NCBI RefSeq assembly: GCF_001261735.1
Contig: NZ_CVRP01000010.1
Coordinates: 124,001 to 188,000, forward strand
Source: Dysgonomonas sp. BGC7
Lineage (GTDB): Bacteria > Bacteroidota > Bacteroidia > Bacteroidales > Dysgonomonadaceae
Length of the DNA: 64,000 nt
Direction of reading: 5' to 3'
Part shown: piece after piece, positions 47,587 through 57,600 of the stretch
How the letters are laid out: each line of letters begins with the position of its first letter
Numbering within the stretch: the stretch's first letter is position 1
The notes under the pieces: generated by a model
What the model saw: the letters and a program-made list of their open reading frames with translations, nothing else
Databases searched by the model: none
What the model was told of the DNA's origin: nothing
Made by a program: the position numbers and the translations under genes

Positions 47587-48996
47587 TTATTCAGTATCCG
47601 AAACCTTATTTTTTTCATTCTTCTTCCAAACACATAGTATCAAAACAAAAGAAAGTATAGATGCTATTATCCAAAAGATTCCTGCCTGAGTGAAGTTATA
47701 TGATTCAACACCATTTACAATTGTCTTGTTAGAGTCTATAAGCCATCCGCTAATAATATCCTGTATTCCTGCACCTATATAACTGGCTATACCTACAATA
47801 CCCAGAGCCGCACCGCTGGCATTTCTTGGTACAATATCTACTGCCATCAAACCTCCTAAAAAGCATATTAAAACACCAATAGCTGTACCAAATAGAATCA
47901 TACTCAACATATTGATATATATATTATCCCCTGAATATAGAAACAGACATAGGGATAAGGTGTTTAATATCCCAAAAAGAAAAGCAGGAATATTACGATT
48001 TCCTTTAAATAGTTTATCTGATATCCATCCTGAAAAGATAGTTCCTATAACACCTAATAAAGCGTTAATAGATATTATTTGAGTAGCTGTAGCCAAAGAA
48101 TAGCCTTTTGCTTCTTGTAAGAATAGGACTCCCCATCCATTTATAGCATAGCGGCTTATATACATAAAAGCACTGGAAAGAGCCAATACCCACACTAATG
48201 GATTTTTGAGTACAGCTTTCTGTACCTCTTTTGTTGTTTGTTTTTTTTTATTACCTTCTGAGGAATCGACAGTTTCATCTGCGAGAACTTCGACAGCAGG
48301 AAGACCTCTACTTTGGGGTGTATCATGCAAAAAACAAATAATAATCAGTACTCCTAGAACTCCTGCTACAGATGAGCCTATAAATCCCCATTGCCAGCCT
48401 AAAAGGCCAACTATGGCTCCTACAAAAATAAAAGACAGAAATTCTCCTAAGTTATGGCTGGCACTAAAAAAGCCATAATATGTTCCTCTTTCTTTCAGAG
48501 GAAACCAACGCGATAGCGAAATTATAGCCGGAGCTGCGCCCATGGCCTGACTCCATCCGTTTATACCCCACATGACAGCAAAAGCAACGAAAAAAGTAAA
48601 TGTAGAAATAGCTGTTGTAGACATTTCAGCAAGTCCCAGCAAGCCAACTATCAAGTTTGCTGCCGTTGAGATTATTAGGCCTGTAGCCATAAATCGTTTT
48701 ATATTACTATAGTCAGCCAAAAAACCGTTTATGAATTTTCCAATGGCATATGAAAATAACAATACAGATCCAACAACACCTAACTGACTCGCATCTAGTG
48801 CCCCACTCTCCAATATAGGCTTTTTTACAACATTCAGGCTGGTACGACATACGTAATAGAGACTATAACCAATAGTAGCAGCCAGAAAACTCGAAATGCG
48901 CAATCGCTTATATTTTTTCGTTAGTTCTTCTTTGTTTCCTATAAAAAATGGGGAAGGGGTACTTATTTTATAAAAATTTATAATCCGTTTTATCAT
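47587..48996 (-). CDS. glpT: GlpT-like glycerol-3-phosphate:phosphate antiporter (OPA family MFS)
   Basis: 469 residues, 12 membrane helices, of the organophosphate:phosphate antiporter family. Key family features are present: YYVCRTSLNV with R51 (substrate-phosphate Arg of helix 1), SASHNLGEF with the His of helix 5, YISRYAINGWG with the second phosphate Arg in helix 7, and MWGINGWSQAMGAAP in helix 4. A glycerol 3-phosphate substrate is inferred from the GDPD gene only 10 bp upstream; hexose-phosphate (UhpT-type) substrates cannot be excluded. It is last in the GDPD-glpT transcript. Confidence 0.85.
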   Translation of the reverse strand: MIKRIINFYKISTPSPFFIGNKEELTKKYKRLRISSFLAATIGYSLYYVCRTSLNVVKKPILESGALDASQLGVVGSVLLFSYAIGKFINGFLADYSNIKRFMATGLIISTAANLIVGLLGLAEMSTTAISTFTFFVAFAVMWGINGWSQAMGAAPAIISLSRWFPLKERGTYYGFFSASHNLGEFLSFIFVGAIVGLLGWQWGFIGSSVAGVLGVLIIICFLHDTPQSRGLPAVEVLADETVDSSEGNKKKQTTKEVQKAVLKNPLVWVLALSSAFMYISRYAINGWGVLFLQEAKGYSLATATQIISINALLGVIGTIFSGWISDKLFKGNRNIPAFLFGILNTLSLCLFLYSGDNIYINMLSMILFGTAIGVLICFLGGLMAVDIVPRNASGAALGIVGIASYIGAGIQDIISGWLIDSNKTIVNGVESYNFTQAGIFWIIASILSFVLILCVWKKNEKNKVSDTE

Positions 48997-49006
48997 ACTC
49001 TCTTCC

Positions 49007-49912
49007 TTAATTATGCAGCCCTCTTTTTCTCAGGTAATCAATTAAATAGGCAGGACGATCTGTCTGTATAATGCGAGCCCCAAGCATATCTATCAGATAT
49101 CCATAGCCTCTGTCGGGATCTTCGAGTGACATATCGTCATCGTGCCCTCCTGCCATTGTATCCCAAAGAGTATTATACCATATTAATGATTTCCCTTTTA
49201 AAATTTCATTTATTTTTAATGGTAAAGGATTAGAATCACACTCAAATAGTAGCTCAAAAGCAACAGGATTCATACTTTTTACAAAAAGATCTATTTGTTT
49301 TTCAGCATCCTCCTTATCCAGTTTTACAATTGGCATATAAATAACATCTTCAAGATACTTACCGAAGTATTTTTTTACTTCTTCAGCACTTTTACCGCCT
49401 TTCATTATTACTTGTTTTGTTGTACCTGTTTTCTCTAGCAATAAGTATATTTCATCAAAATATCTATCTGCTTTATCGAGGTTGACAAGTATCTTTCCTT
49501 TCATATGGTTTAATGCTTCTTCGAGAGTTGGTACAATTTCTTTTGTTTTTATGTTACATCCATTCTTTAATTTCAATGTGCGAATAGAATCTAGTGTCCA
49601 TTCCGAGATCAGACCTTTACCTGTAGTTGTCCTATCCAGTTTAGAGTCGTGCATTAATATAATTTGCCCGTCTTTGGTTCGTTGTACATCAAGTTCCACT
49701 ATATCTACACCTATTTTAATAGCATTATCAATAGCAGGGAGCGAGTTTTCAGGTGCATAGCGCCAATCACCCCTGTGAGCTACTACCAATACTGTACTAT
49801 TGTCTCGGTTTAATAGTTTATTTCTTATTTCGGTAGCTTTGTCTTGTGCCACAATACATTGGAATACTGATAGACAAATCAGTAAGAACAAAAAGCTATT
49901 TATTTTTTTCAT
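49007..49912 (-). CDS. Periplasmic glycerophosphodiester phosphodiesterase
   Basis: A 301-residue GDPD-family TIM barrel with a signal peptide (1-22, cleavage near IVA-Q), so a soluble periplasmic GlpQ-like enzyme. Active-site residues are all present: H46-R47 in VVAHRGDW, E73 and D75 in VELDVQRTKDG, and H88 in LMHDSKLDRTTTGKG. It would split glycerophosphodiesters into glycerol 3-phosphate and an alcohol. glpT follows after 10 bp, giving a release-and-uptake pair. A 290-bp spacer with a 22-bp element shared with the GH31 gene lies upstream. Confidence 0.92.
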   Translation of the reverse strand: MKKINSFLFLLICLSVFQCIVAQDKATEIRNKLLNRDNSTVLVVAHRGDWRYAPENSLPAIDNAIKIGVDIVELDVQRTKDGQIILMHDSKLDRTTTGKGLISEWTLDSIRTLKLKNGCNIKTKEIVPTLEEALNHMKGKILVNLDKADRYFDEIYLLLEKTGTTKQVIMKGGKSAEEVKKYFGKYLEDVIYMPIVKLDKEDAEKQIDLFVKSMNPVAFELLFECDSNPLPLKINEILKGKSLIWYNTLWDTMAGGHDDDMSLEDPDRGYGYLIDMLGARIIQTDRPAYLIDYLRKRGLHN

Positions 49913-50063
49913 TTAAGTATTATTTGTATAAAAGATAAAGTAGAGATATAACTCTGTCTATTTAAATATATATATAATAGAAAGTTACATCTCGTTAGAT
50001 AATAAGAGCCAAGAGTTAATTTTGCTTTTAAACAATAGCTTACCTTATCTGATTAAAATTGTA

Positions 50064-50085
50064 ATTTTAACTAAAAGGTGACAAA
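50064..50085 (-). promoter_or_regulatory. Shared 22-bp upstream element, copy A
   Basis: ATTTTAACTAAAA, two variable bases, then TGACAAA. This is 20 of 22 bases identical to copy B at 61903-61924. Read in gene direction it begins TTTGTCA and could include a -33 TTTG. It lies 152-173 bp before the GDPD-glpT pair. The spacer around it also has 15-bp arms of an inverted repeat at 50006-50020 and 50177-50191. Confidence 0.5.
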
Positions 50086-50202
50086 AGTGACATATTTTAT
50101 TCGTTTTTTCATTTGCTACTTTTAGCATTATAAAAAGACTATTTGCCTTATAGATAAAGCTTGAAGAAAGCGAATCGTAACTTTTGGCTCTCATTTTAAT
50201 AA

Positions 50203-51945
50203 TTATTTTTGAAGGAATGTTCTTCTTGCGTTTTGTCCACGTTGTGCCCAAGATGAATTTGCAGGGCCTTTCACTCCAAAATCTATAGCTACAAGTTTGC
50301 AGGCATCACCATCTTCTACAGTTATGTATATAATACCATAGTCAGATATAACAGGCGAAGACCAGATTTTACTACCTAATTTAACCTGTTGCTTCATAGT
50401 TCCGCTCGCATCTAAAATTGTGTAATATCCTCCTTCATCGGTAATATGTATATATCCATCGCTATCTATTGCCGGAACGCAGGTGATATCATAAGGATTT
50501 GTATAACTCCATTTTTGGCTTCCTCCTTTCGATACAGCATACAACTTGCCACCTGTAGATCCTATATATATTGTGCCATCGGCACCAATAGCAGGGCCGC
50601 CCTGACTTATAGATCCGGTTGTCGCAAACTCCCAATTCTTATTACCCTGATCATTATATGAGACTAATGTACCTATACTACCATTATTTAATCCCATATA
50701 AATATTTCCATTTTCGTCTATTGCAGGGCTTGTACCATTGGCACTATAACCGCTGCCAAGATAGTTTGTGGATACTTTACCATCTTTAGAGGATGCAAAA
50801 CCATAAGTACCAGTCGATCCTGAATAGATATTTCCCGATTTGTCGGCAGCAAGGCCTCCTCCTACCCCGCCCGAAGGTGTTGTAGACCATTGTTGGTTCT
50901 TATTTCGGTCTACTACGCGAAGTGATCCTCCGCTTCCTCTGTTTCCGATTGCAATATTACCATCGGCCGTAATGACAGGAGATGTATAAGCTACACGAGC
51001 TCCTACTCCTATCAGATATTCCCACTTCTGGCTACCATCAGGATTTATTGCATACAGATATGCGTTTGTGCTACCTGTACCCTGTCCTACTCCTACATAA
51101 ATTGTTCCATCGGTATCTACTGCCGGCGAGGATTCCTGATTTCCTACAGCGCCACTCTTATTTAGGTCGAACATCCAACTTTGAGTACCATCAGGAGAAT
51201 AAGAATATAATTTCAATCCATTAGATGTCACATAAATATTACCATTGTCTCCAACAGCAGGTGACACGGAACGTAATTTAGATGATGTTTCGAAAGTCTT
51301 AGTCCATAATATTTCTAATACTCCGGGTGTTAGAGATGATCTTACCAAGATTGTCTTCTCTCTACTATTAATCAAACCTTTATCATCTGTTACAGTTAAC
51401 TTTACTTTGACAAAACCACCATGCGAATAGACATGTTCTGCATTCTGTTCATTGGAGGTAGCACCATCACCGAACTCCCAAAGCCAGCTTACGATTGTAC
51501 CATCGTCTTCCGATTTGTCGGTGAAGGTAACAATACTACCTATAACACTCACTGTTGGAGATAATATAAAATCGGCAACTGGGGGTTCATTTACTCGGTC
51601 TATAACAATTTCTTTTTCTGAAGTTTTATATCCTCCCTCTTTATTTGTCACAGTAAGTTTTACGATATATGTTCCGGGACGTGTGTAGGTAATTGATGTA
51701 TTTTTATCAATAGAATAACTGCCCGACCCTTCTATTCCAAAGTGCCAATAATAACTCTCAATATTGTCCTCATCCGGTGTATTATCAAATAAATACACTG
51801 TTTCTCCTATAGTATAGCTTTCTTTATCAGTTTTGAATGTTGTTTCCGGAATTTTTCCCAGATCTAGATTATTATCTTCATCACTGCAAGAATGCAGTAT
51901 TGTCATAGCTATAAGAGATAATATTATAATAGAATATTTTTTCAT
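50203..51945 (-). CDS. Surface lipoprotein with two PKD domains and a PQQ-like beta-propeller
   Basis: 580 residues. Lipobox TILHSC (C20), followed by SDEDNN, an acidic stretch like the Bacteroidota surface-export signal. Two PKD domains (about 35-115 and 120-202) show YYWHFGIEG and WLWEFGDGATS. From about 215 to 575 come 7-8 beta-propeller repeats of the type SPAVDTDGTIYVGVG...LYAINPDGSQKWEY, as in BamB/PQQ-like proteins, with no obvious enzyme residues. Its place right after SusC-SusD-GDPD suggests a surface ligand-binding protein for the same system. It is the last gene of the SusCD transcript before the 290-bp spacer. Confidence 0.82.
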   Translation of the reverse strand: MKKYSIIILSLIAMTILHSCSDEDNNLDLGKIPETTFKTDKESYTIGETVYLFDNTPDEDNIESYYWHFGIEGSGSYSIDKNTSITYTRPGTYIVKLTVTNKEGGYKTSEKEIVIDRVNEPPVADFILSPTVSVIGSIVTFTDKSEDDGTIVSWLWEFGDGATSNEQNAEHVYSHGGFVKVKLTVTDDKGLINSREKTILVRSSLTPGVLEILWTKTFETSSKLRSVSPAVGDNGNIYVTSNGLKLYSYSPDGTQSWMFDLNKSGAVGNQESSPAVDTDGTIYVGVGQGTGSTNAYLYAINPDGSQKWEYLIGVGARVAYTSPVITADGNIAIGNRGSGGSLRVVDRNKNQQWSTTPSGGVGGGLAADKSGNIYSGSTGTYGFASSKDGKVSTNYLGSGYSANGTSPAIDENGNIYMGLNNGSIGTLVSYNDQGNKNWEFATTGSISQGGPAIGADGTIYIGSTGGKLYAVSKGGSQKWSYTNPYDITCVPAIDSDGYIHITDEGGYYTILDASGTMKQQVKLGSKIWSSPVISDYGIIYITVEDGDACKLVAIDFGVKGPANSSWAQRGQNARRTFLQK

Positions 51946-51957
51946 GAAAATTCTTTT

Positions 51958-53112
51958 TTATCGTTTTCCTTGTGTTTTTAGATATGCATGTAGAGTCTTA
52001 GGATAGTCTGTTTGCAATAGTTGGAATTTCTTAGCGAGCAAAAGATCTATTCCTGTGTAATTTCCATTAAGCATTTGGGTATCGTATGTAAAGCCATTCT
52101 GATCGAGAATGTTGCTTGTAACTATAAATCCTTTATTCCACAACAATGTAGCATAGTCTGTACTCAAAGCCTTAGCAGGTGTTATATATACAAAAGAGAT
52201 CCTATCTCCTCCTCCGGCAGAAGACAGGTAATCTTCGTCTCCATCGTTTGAATATTGCCCTAGTATATGAATAGTTTTAGAATACCCAAGCATTGTTTCA
52301 GCCACATCTTTCTTTGTTCCCACAGTAAACATTACTCTGTCTAACATACCACAGTTACGAACCAGTTCATAAATCTCTTTAGGTGCAACTTTATTGATAA
52401 AGTCTAAATTAATAAAAACTTTCCCTCTTGCTTTCATAAATACGTCGTAAAGTGAAGGCACAGAATGAGATGTAACTGTTCCATCATCTAACTTTAATTT
52501 CAATTTTTGGATTTCCTCATAAGTCAGATCTTTTACTTTCCCTGTACCATTAGTTGTTCGATCTACAGTTTCGTCGTGCATCAGAATCATTACCCCGTCT
52601 TTAGTAGTACGAGGATCTACTTCTACAAAATTTAATACGTCTGTATTCAATATAGATGCTTCAATTGCCGCCATTGAATTTTCCGGAATAGATTTGTCTC
52701 CGGTATTTGCTCGATGAGCAATGATCCACACCTTATTTCTATCAAAGTCTTTAATCAGATTAGTCAATCCAATACCTTCAACTATTACTTTCTGAGATAA
52801 TGAAACTGATTTTCCGTAATTATCTTTCGCTGTTAAAGTCAAAGTATATTCACCAGCAGCAGTGTATTCGTGAGAGCTTTTTATTCCTTGAGTTACAGTT
52901 CCATCTCCCCAATTCCATTCTGCCGAAGCTAAAGTACCTGCTACAACCTGAACTTTTGTGTCCAAAATCTCACCTATAGCCGGATGAGTACTCGACATAT
53001 CAATTTTTGCTTCGAAAACCTCTTGTTTTACTTCTCCTTCTGAATCGCCGGAACAAGCAGAAAACAATATTATTATGTTTAAAAAACAATATATTTTTAA
53101 TATAGATTTCAT
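51958..53112 (-). CDS. PKD-GDPD fusion lipoprotein, glycerophosphodiester phosphodiesterase family
   Basis: 384 residues with lipobox LFSAC (C20) and an acidic/Ser stretch after it, so probably on the outer membrane. A PKD domain (about 35-112, with WNWGDGTVTQG) precedes a GDPD barrel (about 125-384). H133-R134, E164, D166 (VEVDPRTTKDG) and H179 (LMHDETVDRTTNGTG) are kept. The usual HRG is changed to HRAN with a short insertion before PEN. Located between SusD and the PKD/propeller protein with 12-bp gaps on both sides, it probably acts on the ligand captured by SusCD. Confidence 0.88.
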   Translation of the reverse strand: MKSILKIYCFLNIIILFSACSGDSEGEVKQEVFEAKIDMSSTHPAIGEILDTKVQVVAGTLASAEWNWGDGTVTQGIKSSHEYTAAGEYTLTLTAKDNYGKSVSLSQKVIVEGIGLTNLIKDFDRNKVWIIAHRANTGDKSIPENSMAAIEASILNTDVLNFVEVDPRTTKDGVMILMHDETVDRTTNGTGKVKDLTYEEIQKLKLKLDDGTVTSHSVPSLYDVFMKARGKVFINLDFINKVAPKEIYELVRNCGMLDRVMFTVGTKKDVAETMLGYSKTIHILGQYSNDGDEDYLSSAGGGDRISFVYITPAKALSTDYATLLWNKGFIVTSNILDQNGFTYDTQMLNGNYTGIDLLLAKKFQLLQTDYPKTLHAYLKTQGKR

Positions 53113-53124
53113 ATATATAAATTC

Positions 53125-54579
53125 TTAGTTATAACCATTGTTCTGATACATTCTTTTAGTATCCAGCTTATGCTCATCATACGGAATAGGCAACAGAAAA
53201 TCTTTTTCCGAAAAGTTTGTGTTTTTTGCCTGCATATAAGTTAATAATTCCGCTTTACTGTATAGCCTTATCAAATCGTACCATCTTTGGCCCTCAAAGG
53301 CAAATTCAACTCTACGTTCGTGGCGTATAGCCTCTCTCAGATCAGAGCCGCTATAGTCAGGCAATCCGGCACGGGTACGTACCATATTTAAGTAATTAGC
53401 TGCATCTGCTTCTCCCAACTGCATTTTTACTTCGGCTAACATCAGTGCTATGTCTGCATAACGAAGTATAACCCATTTGTTTCCTCCATAGCCGTTTGGA
53501 TCATCCAGATCGGTATATTTTTTCGTATAGTTTACACCATTAGATGTGCCAACAGATATTGCTTTACGAGGATCGAGAGGAGCAGTGCTGTAGGCATCCA
53601 TCATGTCACTTGTTGGAATATTGTTTCCTGATCCTGACCTGATAGATGTTAAGCCAGTTTGAGCAGAAGGTTGAAATATATAATTAAAATTAGATGATAG
53701 AGCCGAACTTCCACTCTGGTACATGACCTGAAATAATATTTCGGGACAAGTAGCTTGTTTGTCTTTATCAAACACATCTGCATACGCAATATCTTTAAGT
53801 GCTATAAAAGGTTTCACAGACCAAGCTGTTTCGAGACACTTTTCAGATAATTTAAGATTGGCTTCTTTTTCACTAGCAAAGTCTTCATCAGCAGCCTTCA
53901 TCAGATACACTTTTCCAAGTAATCCGTTGGCAGCAGCCTTAGAAGCTCTCCCTACCCCATTCCCAGTCTGTATATCCGGTAACTCACTTTGTTGTACTAC
54001 AGTGAGGTCTGAAACTATAAGATTATAAACCTGTGCTTTAGGATCTCTTTTTGTATGGTCCCATATTTCGTTTTTTGTACGTAAAGGTTTAGTTACAATA
54101 GGAATATCTCCAAACTGAAAAACAAGGTGAGCATAAGTTAAGGCTCTGAGAAAATGCATTTCAGCAATTACTTTGTTTCTATCCAATTCGTTGCGAAAAG
54201 AAATTGCATTAGCAGATTCCAACACCTGATTGGTACGGGTTATACATTTATAGAGATCAGCCCAATGGGTTTTCACATAAGAGTTATCCGTCATCAATGT
54301 ATAATTGGAAAACTGATACAGTACCCCGCTATTTGCTCCTGGATCCTGAAGGGTAGAGTTATCAGATCTTACATCTGTATACAGATACATATTTTTATAG
54401 TATCCATCGCCTCGTAAAGCTGCATATGCTCCATTAGCTCCCATTTTCACATCTGCCTCTGTCTCATAAAAAAGATTTGAAGGAATACTATTTGGATCCG
54501 ATTCGTTAAGAAAATTGGAGCAGCCTGACGAAATCAGCAAACAGGCAGTTAATGCTATATAATAAATTTTGCTTTTCAT
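53125..54579 (-). CDS. SusD/RagB-family surface lipoprotein
   Basis: 484 residues with lipobox ISSGC (C20). It has the usual SusD order: N-terminal TPR-like helices (NLFYETEADVKMGANGAYAALRG), the RALTYAHLVFQFGDIPIVT segment, and the C-terminal RHERRVEFAFEGQRWYDLIRL signature. It forms the lid of the SusC channel and binds the substrate at the cell surface. It is 31 bp after susC and 12 bp before the PKD-GDPD gene. The ligand cannot be read from sequence; neighbours point to a phosphodiester-containing molecule. Confidence 0.94.
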   Translation of the reverse strand: MKSKIYYIALTACLLISSGCSNFLNESDPNSIPSNLFYETEADVKMGANGAYAALRGDGYYKNMYLYTDVRSDNSTLQDPGANSGVLYQFSNYTLMTDNSYVKTHWADLYKCITRTNQVLESANAISFRNELDRNKVIAEMHFLRALTYAHLVFQFGDIPIVTKPLRTKNEIWDHTKRDPKAQVYNLIVSDLTVVQQSELPDIQTGNGVGRASKAAANGLLGKVYLMKAADEDFASEKEANLKLSEKCLETAWSVKPFIALKDIAYADVFDKDKQATCPEILFQVMYQSGSSALSSNFNYIFQPSAQTGLTSIRSGSGNNIPTSDMMDAYSTAPLDPRKAISVGTSNGVNYTKKYTDLDDPNGYGGNKWVILRYADIALMLAEVKMQLGEADAANYLNMVRTRAGLPDYSGSDLREAIRHERRVEFAFEGQRWYDLIRLYSKAELLTYMQAKNTNFSEKDFLLPIPYDEHKLDTKRMYQNNGYN

Positions 54580-54610
54580 TTTATTTAGTTTTTATCTGTT
54601 TTTAAACTAT

Positions 54611-57600
54611 TTAAAAAGTGATCTTTGCGCCTACACTATAGGTTCTGGATAGTGGATATACACCCCAGTCGAAACCCGGCAGCAAGTTGTCTCCTTTATA
54701 GTCTACTTCAGGATTGTAACCTTCGTAGTCAGATACAGTAAAAAGGTTATCTACACTAGCATATATGCGCAATCCTTGTAGCTTTACTTTGCTCAATAGT
54801 GATGATTGAAAATTGTAACCCAGTGTCAAATTGGCACATCTGAAATACGAAGCATCTTCTACCATATAAGATGCAAGCCTCATACTCACATTTGTTGTAG
54901 AATGCCTTGCTGCCCGAAATACACTACCATTACCCTGATCGGCATCGGAGTGCCAGCGGTTTAAGGCACTAGCCAACTGATTGCCTGATCCTTCCATATT
55001 ATACAAGTAATATTTTTGGAAATTGATAACCTTTCCTCCATAAGATCCTGTGAATACTGCACTAAGATCGAAACCCTTATAAGCAAAATTCGTGCTGAAT
55101 CCGTATGTGAAATCAGGAAAAGCATTGCCTAAAACATCTCTGTCGTCATCAGTAATGCGTCCGTCACCGTTTACATCTCTCCATTTTACATCGCCTGCAT
55201 GAACAGAAGAATAATTGGGTACAGCAGGCCCGATAAGTTGGTAACCCTCAGGAAATTTACCATTAACCAAATTAGATTTGTCTATAAGTATATTTTGATA
55301 ATCTTGTTCGGAAATAACACCATCGGCAAAATAGCCAAAGAAAGAGCCTATTGGTAATCCTGAACGTGTTGTATGGCTAACTACACTTCGTTCGCTAGTT
55401 AAGTATAAATCATTGATTCCACCTAAATTGAGAACTTTATTTTTGTTCACTGATATGTTTGCGCTTACATTCCAGCTAAATTCTCCTGTAAGTATTCTTC
55501 CATCGACCTGAAAATCGACACCTCTATTTCTTACACGGGCATCTTTAAGGTTAGTCTTAACTGACTTAGATCCTGATATAGAAGAGATGGGCTGATCGTA
55601 TAAAAGATCGTAAGATTCACTATTATAGTAGTTACCAATCAAGTTGACACGACCATTTAGGAGTCCTAGATCAAAACCTAGATTGTATTGAGATGTTTTT
55701 TCCCAACCGATAGCTTCATCTCTGAATCCACCTTCCCAATAAGCACTTTCCACTGTGTTTCCAAATACATATCCTCCATTAGACATCGAACTGGTATGTT
55801 CGTAGTTACCTATATCATTATTTCCACTTAACCCCCAACTTGCACGTAAGCGTAGAGAAATAGATTTAGCTATATGATCTTTAAAGAACTTTTCGTTCGA
55901 CACAGTCCAGCCCCCCGATACTGAAGGAAACCATCCCCAACGATTTTGTTTGCCGAAACGAGATGAACCATCGGTACGTATTGTTCCTGTAATTACATAT
56001 TTGTCGTCGAAAGAGTAATTTAGTCTACCGAAATATGACAACATTGTCCATGCAGCCTTTCGGGTAGAGCTGTCGAGGGTAATATCTCCGGGATTAGGCC
56101 CATGAGCAGTGATTTCGTGAATACGATCATCCGGAAAACCTATACCGGTAAGATATACACGGTCGTAAGTTTTCTTTTGTGCAGAAGCTCCGGCTAGAGC
56201 TTGTATTTTGTGTCTGTCAAAGGTTTCATTATAATTAAGAGTAAATTCACCTAATTGATCTACATCCCGGACTGTTCTGTCTTGTGCTTTTACTCGTGCA
56301 GCTATTGCCTCCGAATTCGGCATATCTCCGTCTTGCCCAACTGTACGAGGACGATAGTAGTTATATCTATAGTGGTAATATTGAGTACCTATATTAGCCT
56401 TAGCCTGCAAATTTTTAAGAATATTGTAAGATATATTTGCATTAAAGTTCATTCTGTTCGACTTGGAACGAATATCTATCTCATGTGCTAAGGCAACAGG
56501 ATTTTCAACCATTTGGAAACCATCTGATTTCATTGCTATCTGATTGCCGACAGCATAGCTTCCATCTGCATTATATACAGGAAATTGAGGAAACATCAAT
56601 AGGGCGCTTTGTACTACCCCATCGTTTATGTAACGTCCTTCGGCTTGTACTTCTCTGTTTTTTATATCATCGAAGGAGAAATTAACACTAATATGAAGCT
56701 TTTTAGTTATTTCAGCATCAATGTTTGCCCTAAGATTCATTCGACGGTGATTAGATGGAGCAATAATGCCATCCTGATCGAGATGTCCGAAACTAATACG
56801 ATATCTGAGATATTCCTGACCTCCACTAATCCCTATATTATGTCTATGCATAGGTGCATTACTAAAAATAGCATCTTGCCAGTCGGTATTATATTGAGAA
56901 GTCACAGGTTTTCCTGTAGTGAAATCGAAAAACATGGATGGAATACCTACCTGATTGAAGGCAAAGCCTTTCGATGTACGAGTAGCATTATCGTCAAGCG
57001 GATTCCACGATATACCAGCAGCTTCTGCCAGATCACGATAAGAATTATTTCTAGCTTCTATAACAAGGTCACGAAATTGATCAGCATTCAGTAAGTCTAA
57101 CTTTTTTGATACTTGTTGAACACTGAATTGATAATCATATTCAATATTTGCTTTGCCTGTTTTACCTCTTTTTGTAGTAATAAGCACAACCCCGCTAGCT
57201 CCACGCGAACCATAAATGGCTGCCGAAGCGGCATCTTTTAATATATCTATACTTTCCACATCGTTAGGGTTGATATTAACATCTTCTGATGCCGGATATC
57301 CATCTATAACATAGAGAGGAGAGGATCCTGCAGAAAGAGAATTTGTTCCTCTGATCTTAATCTTCACACCATCGCCCGGTGCTCCAGATGTCTGGGTTAC
57401 CTGTACCCCTGCAACTTTTCCTGCTAATGCTTGTCCTAGTGTAGGTGTTGTTAGAGGAAGTTCAGACGCTTTTACGTTAGCCAAAGAGCCGGTAAAATCA
57501 CTCTTACGCATAGGAGTATAGCCGACTATAACTACTTCATCCATCAGATTTGTATCTTCTACAAGCCTGATATGAAGAGTTTTCTTCCCATCTGCCAATA

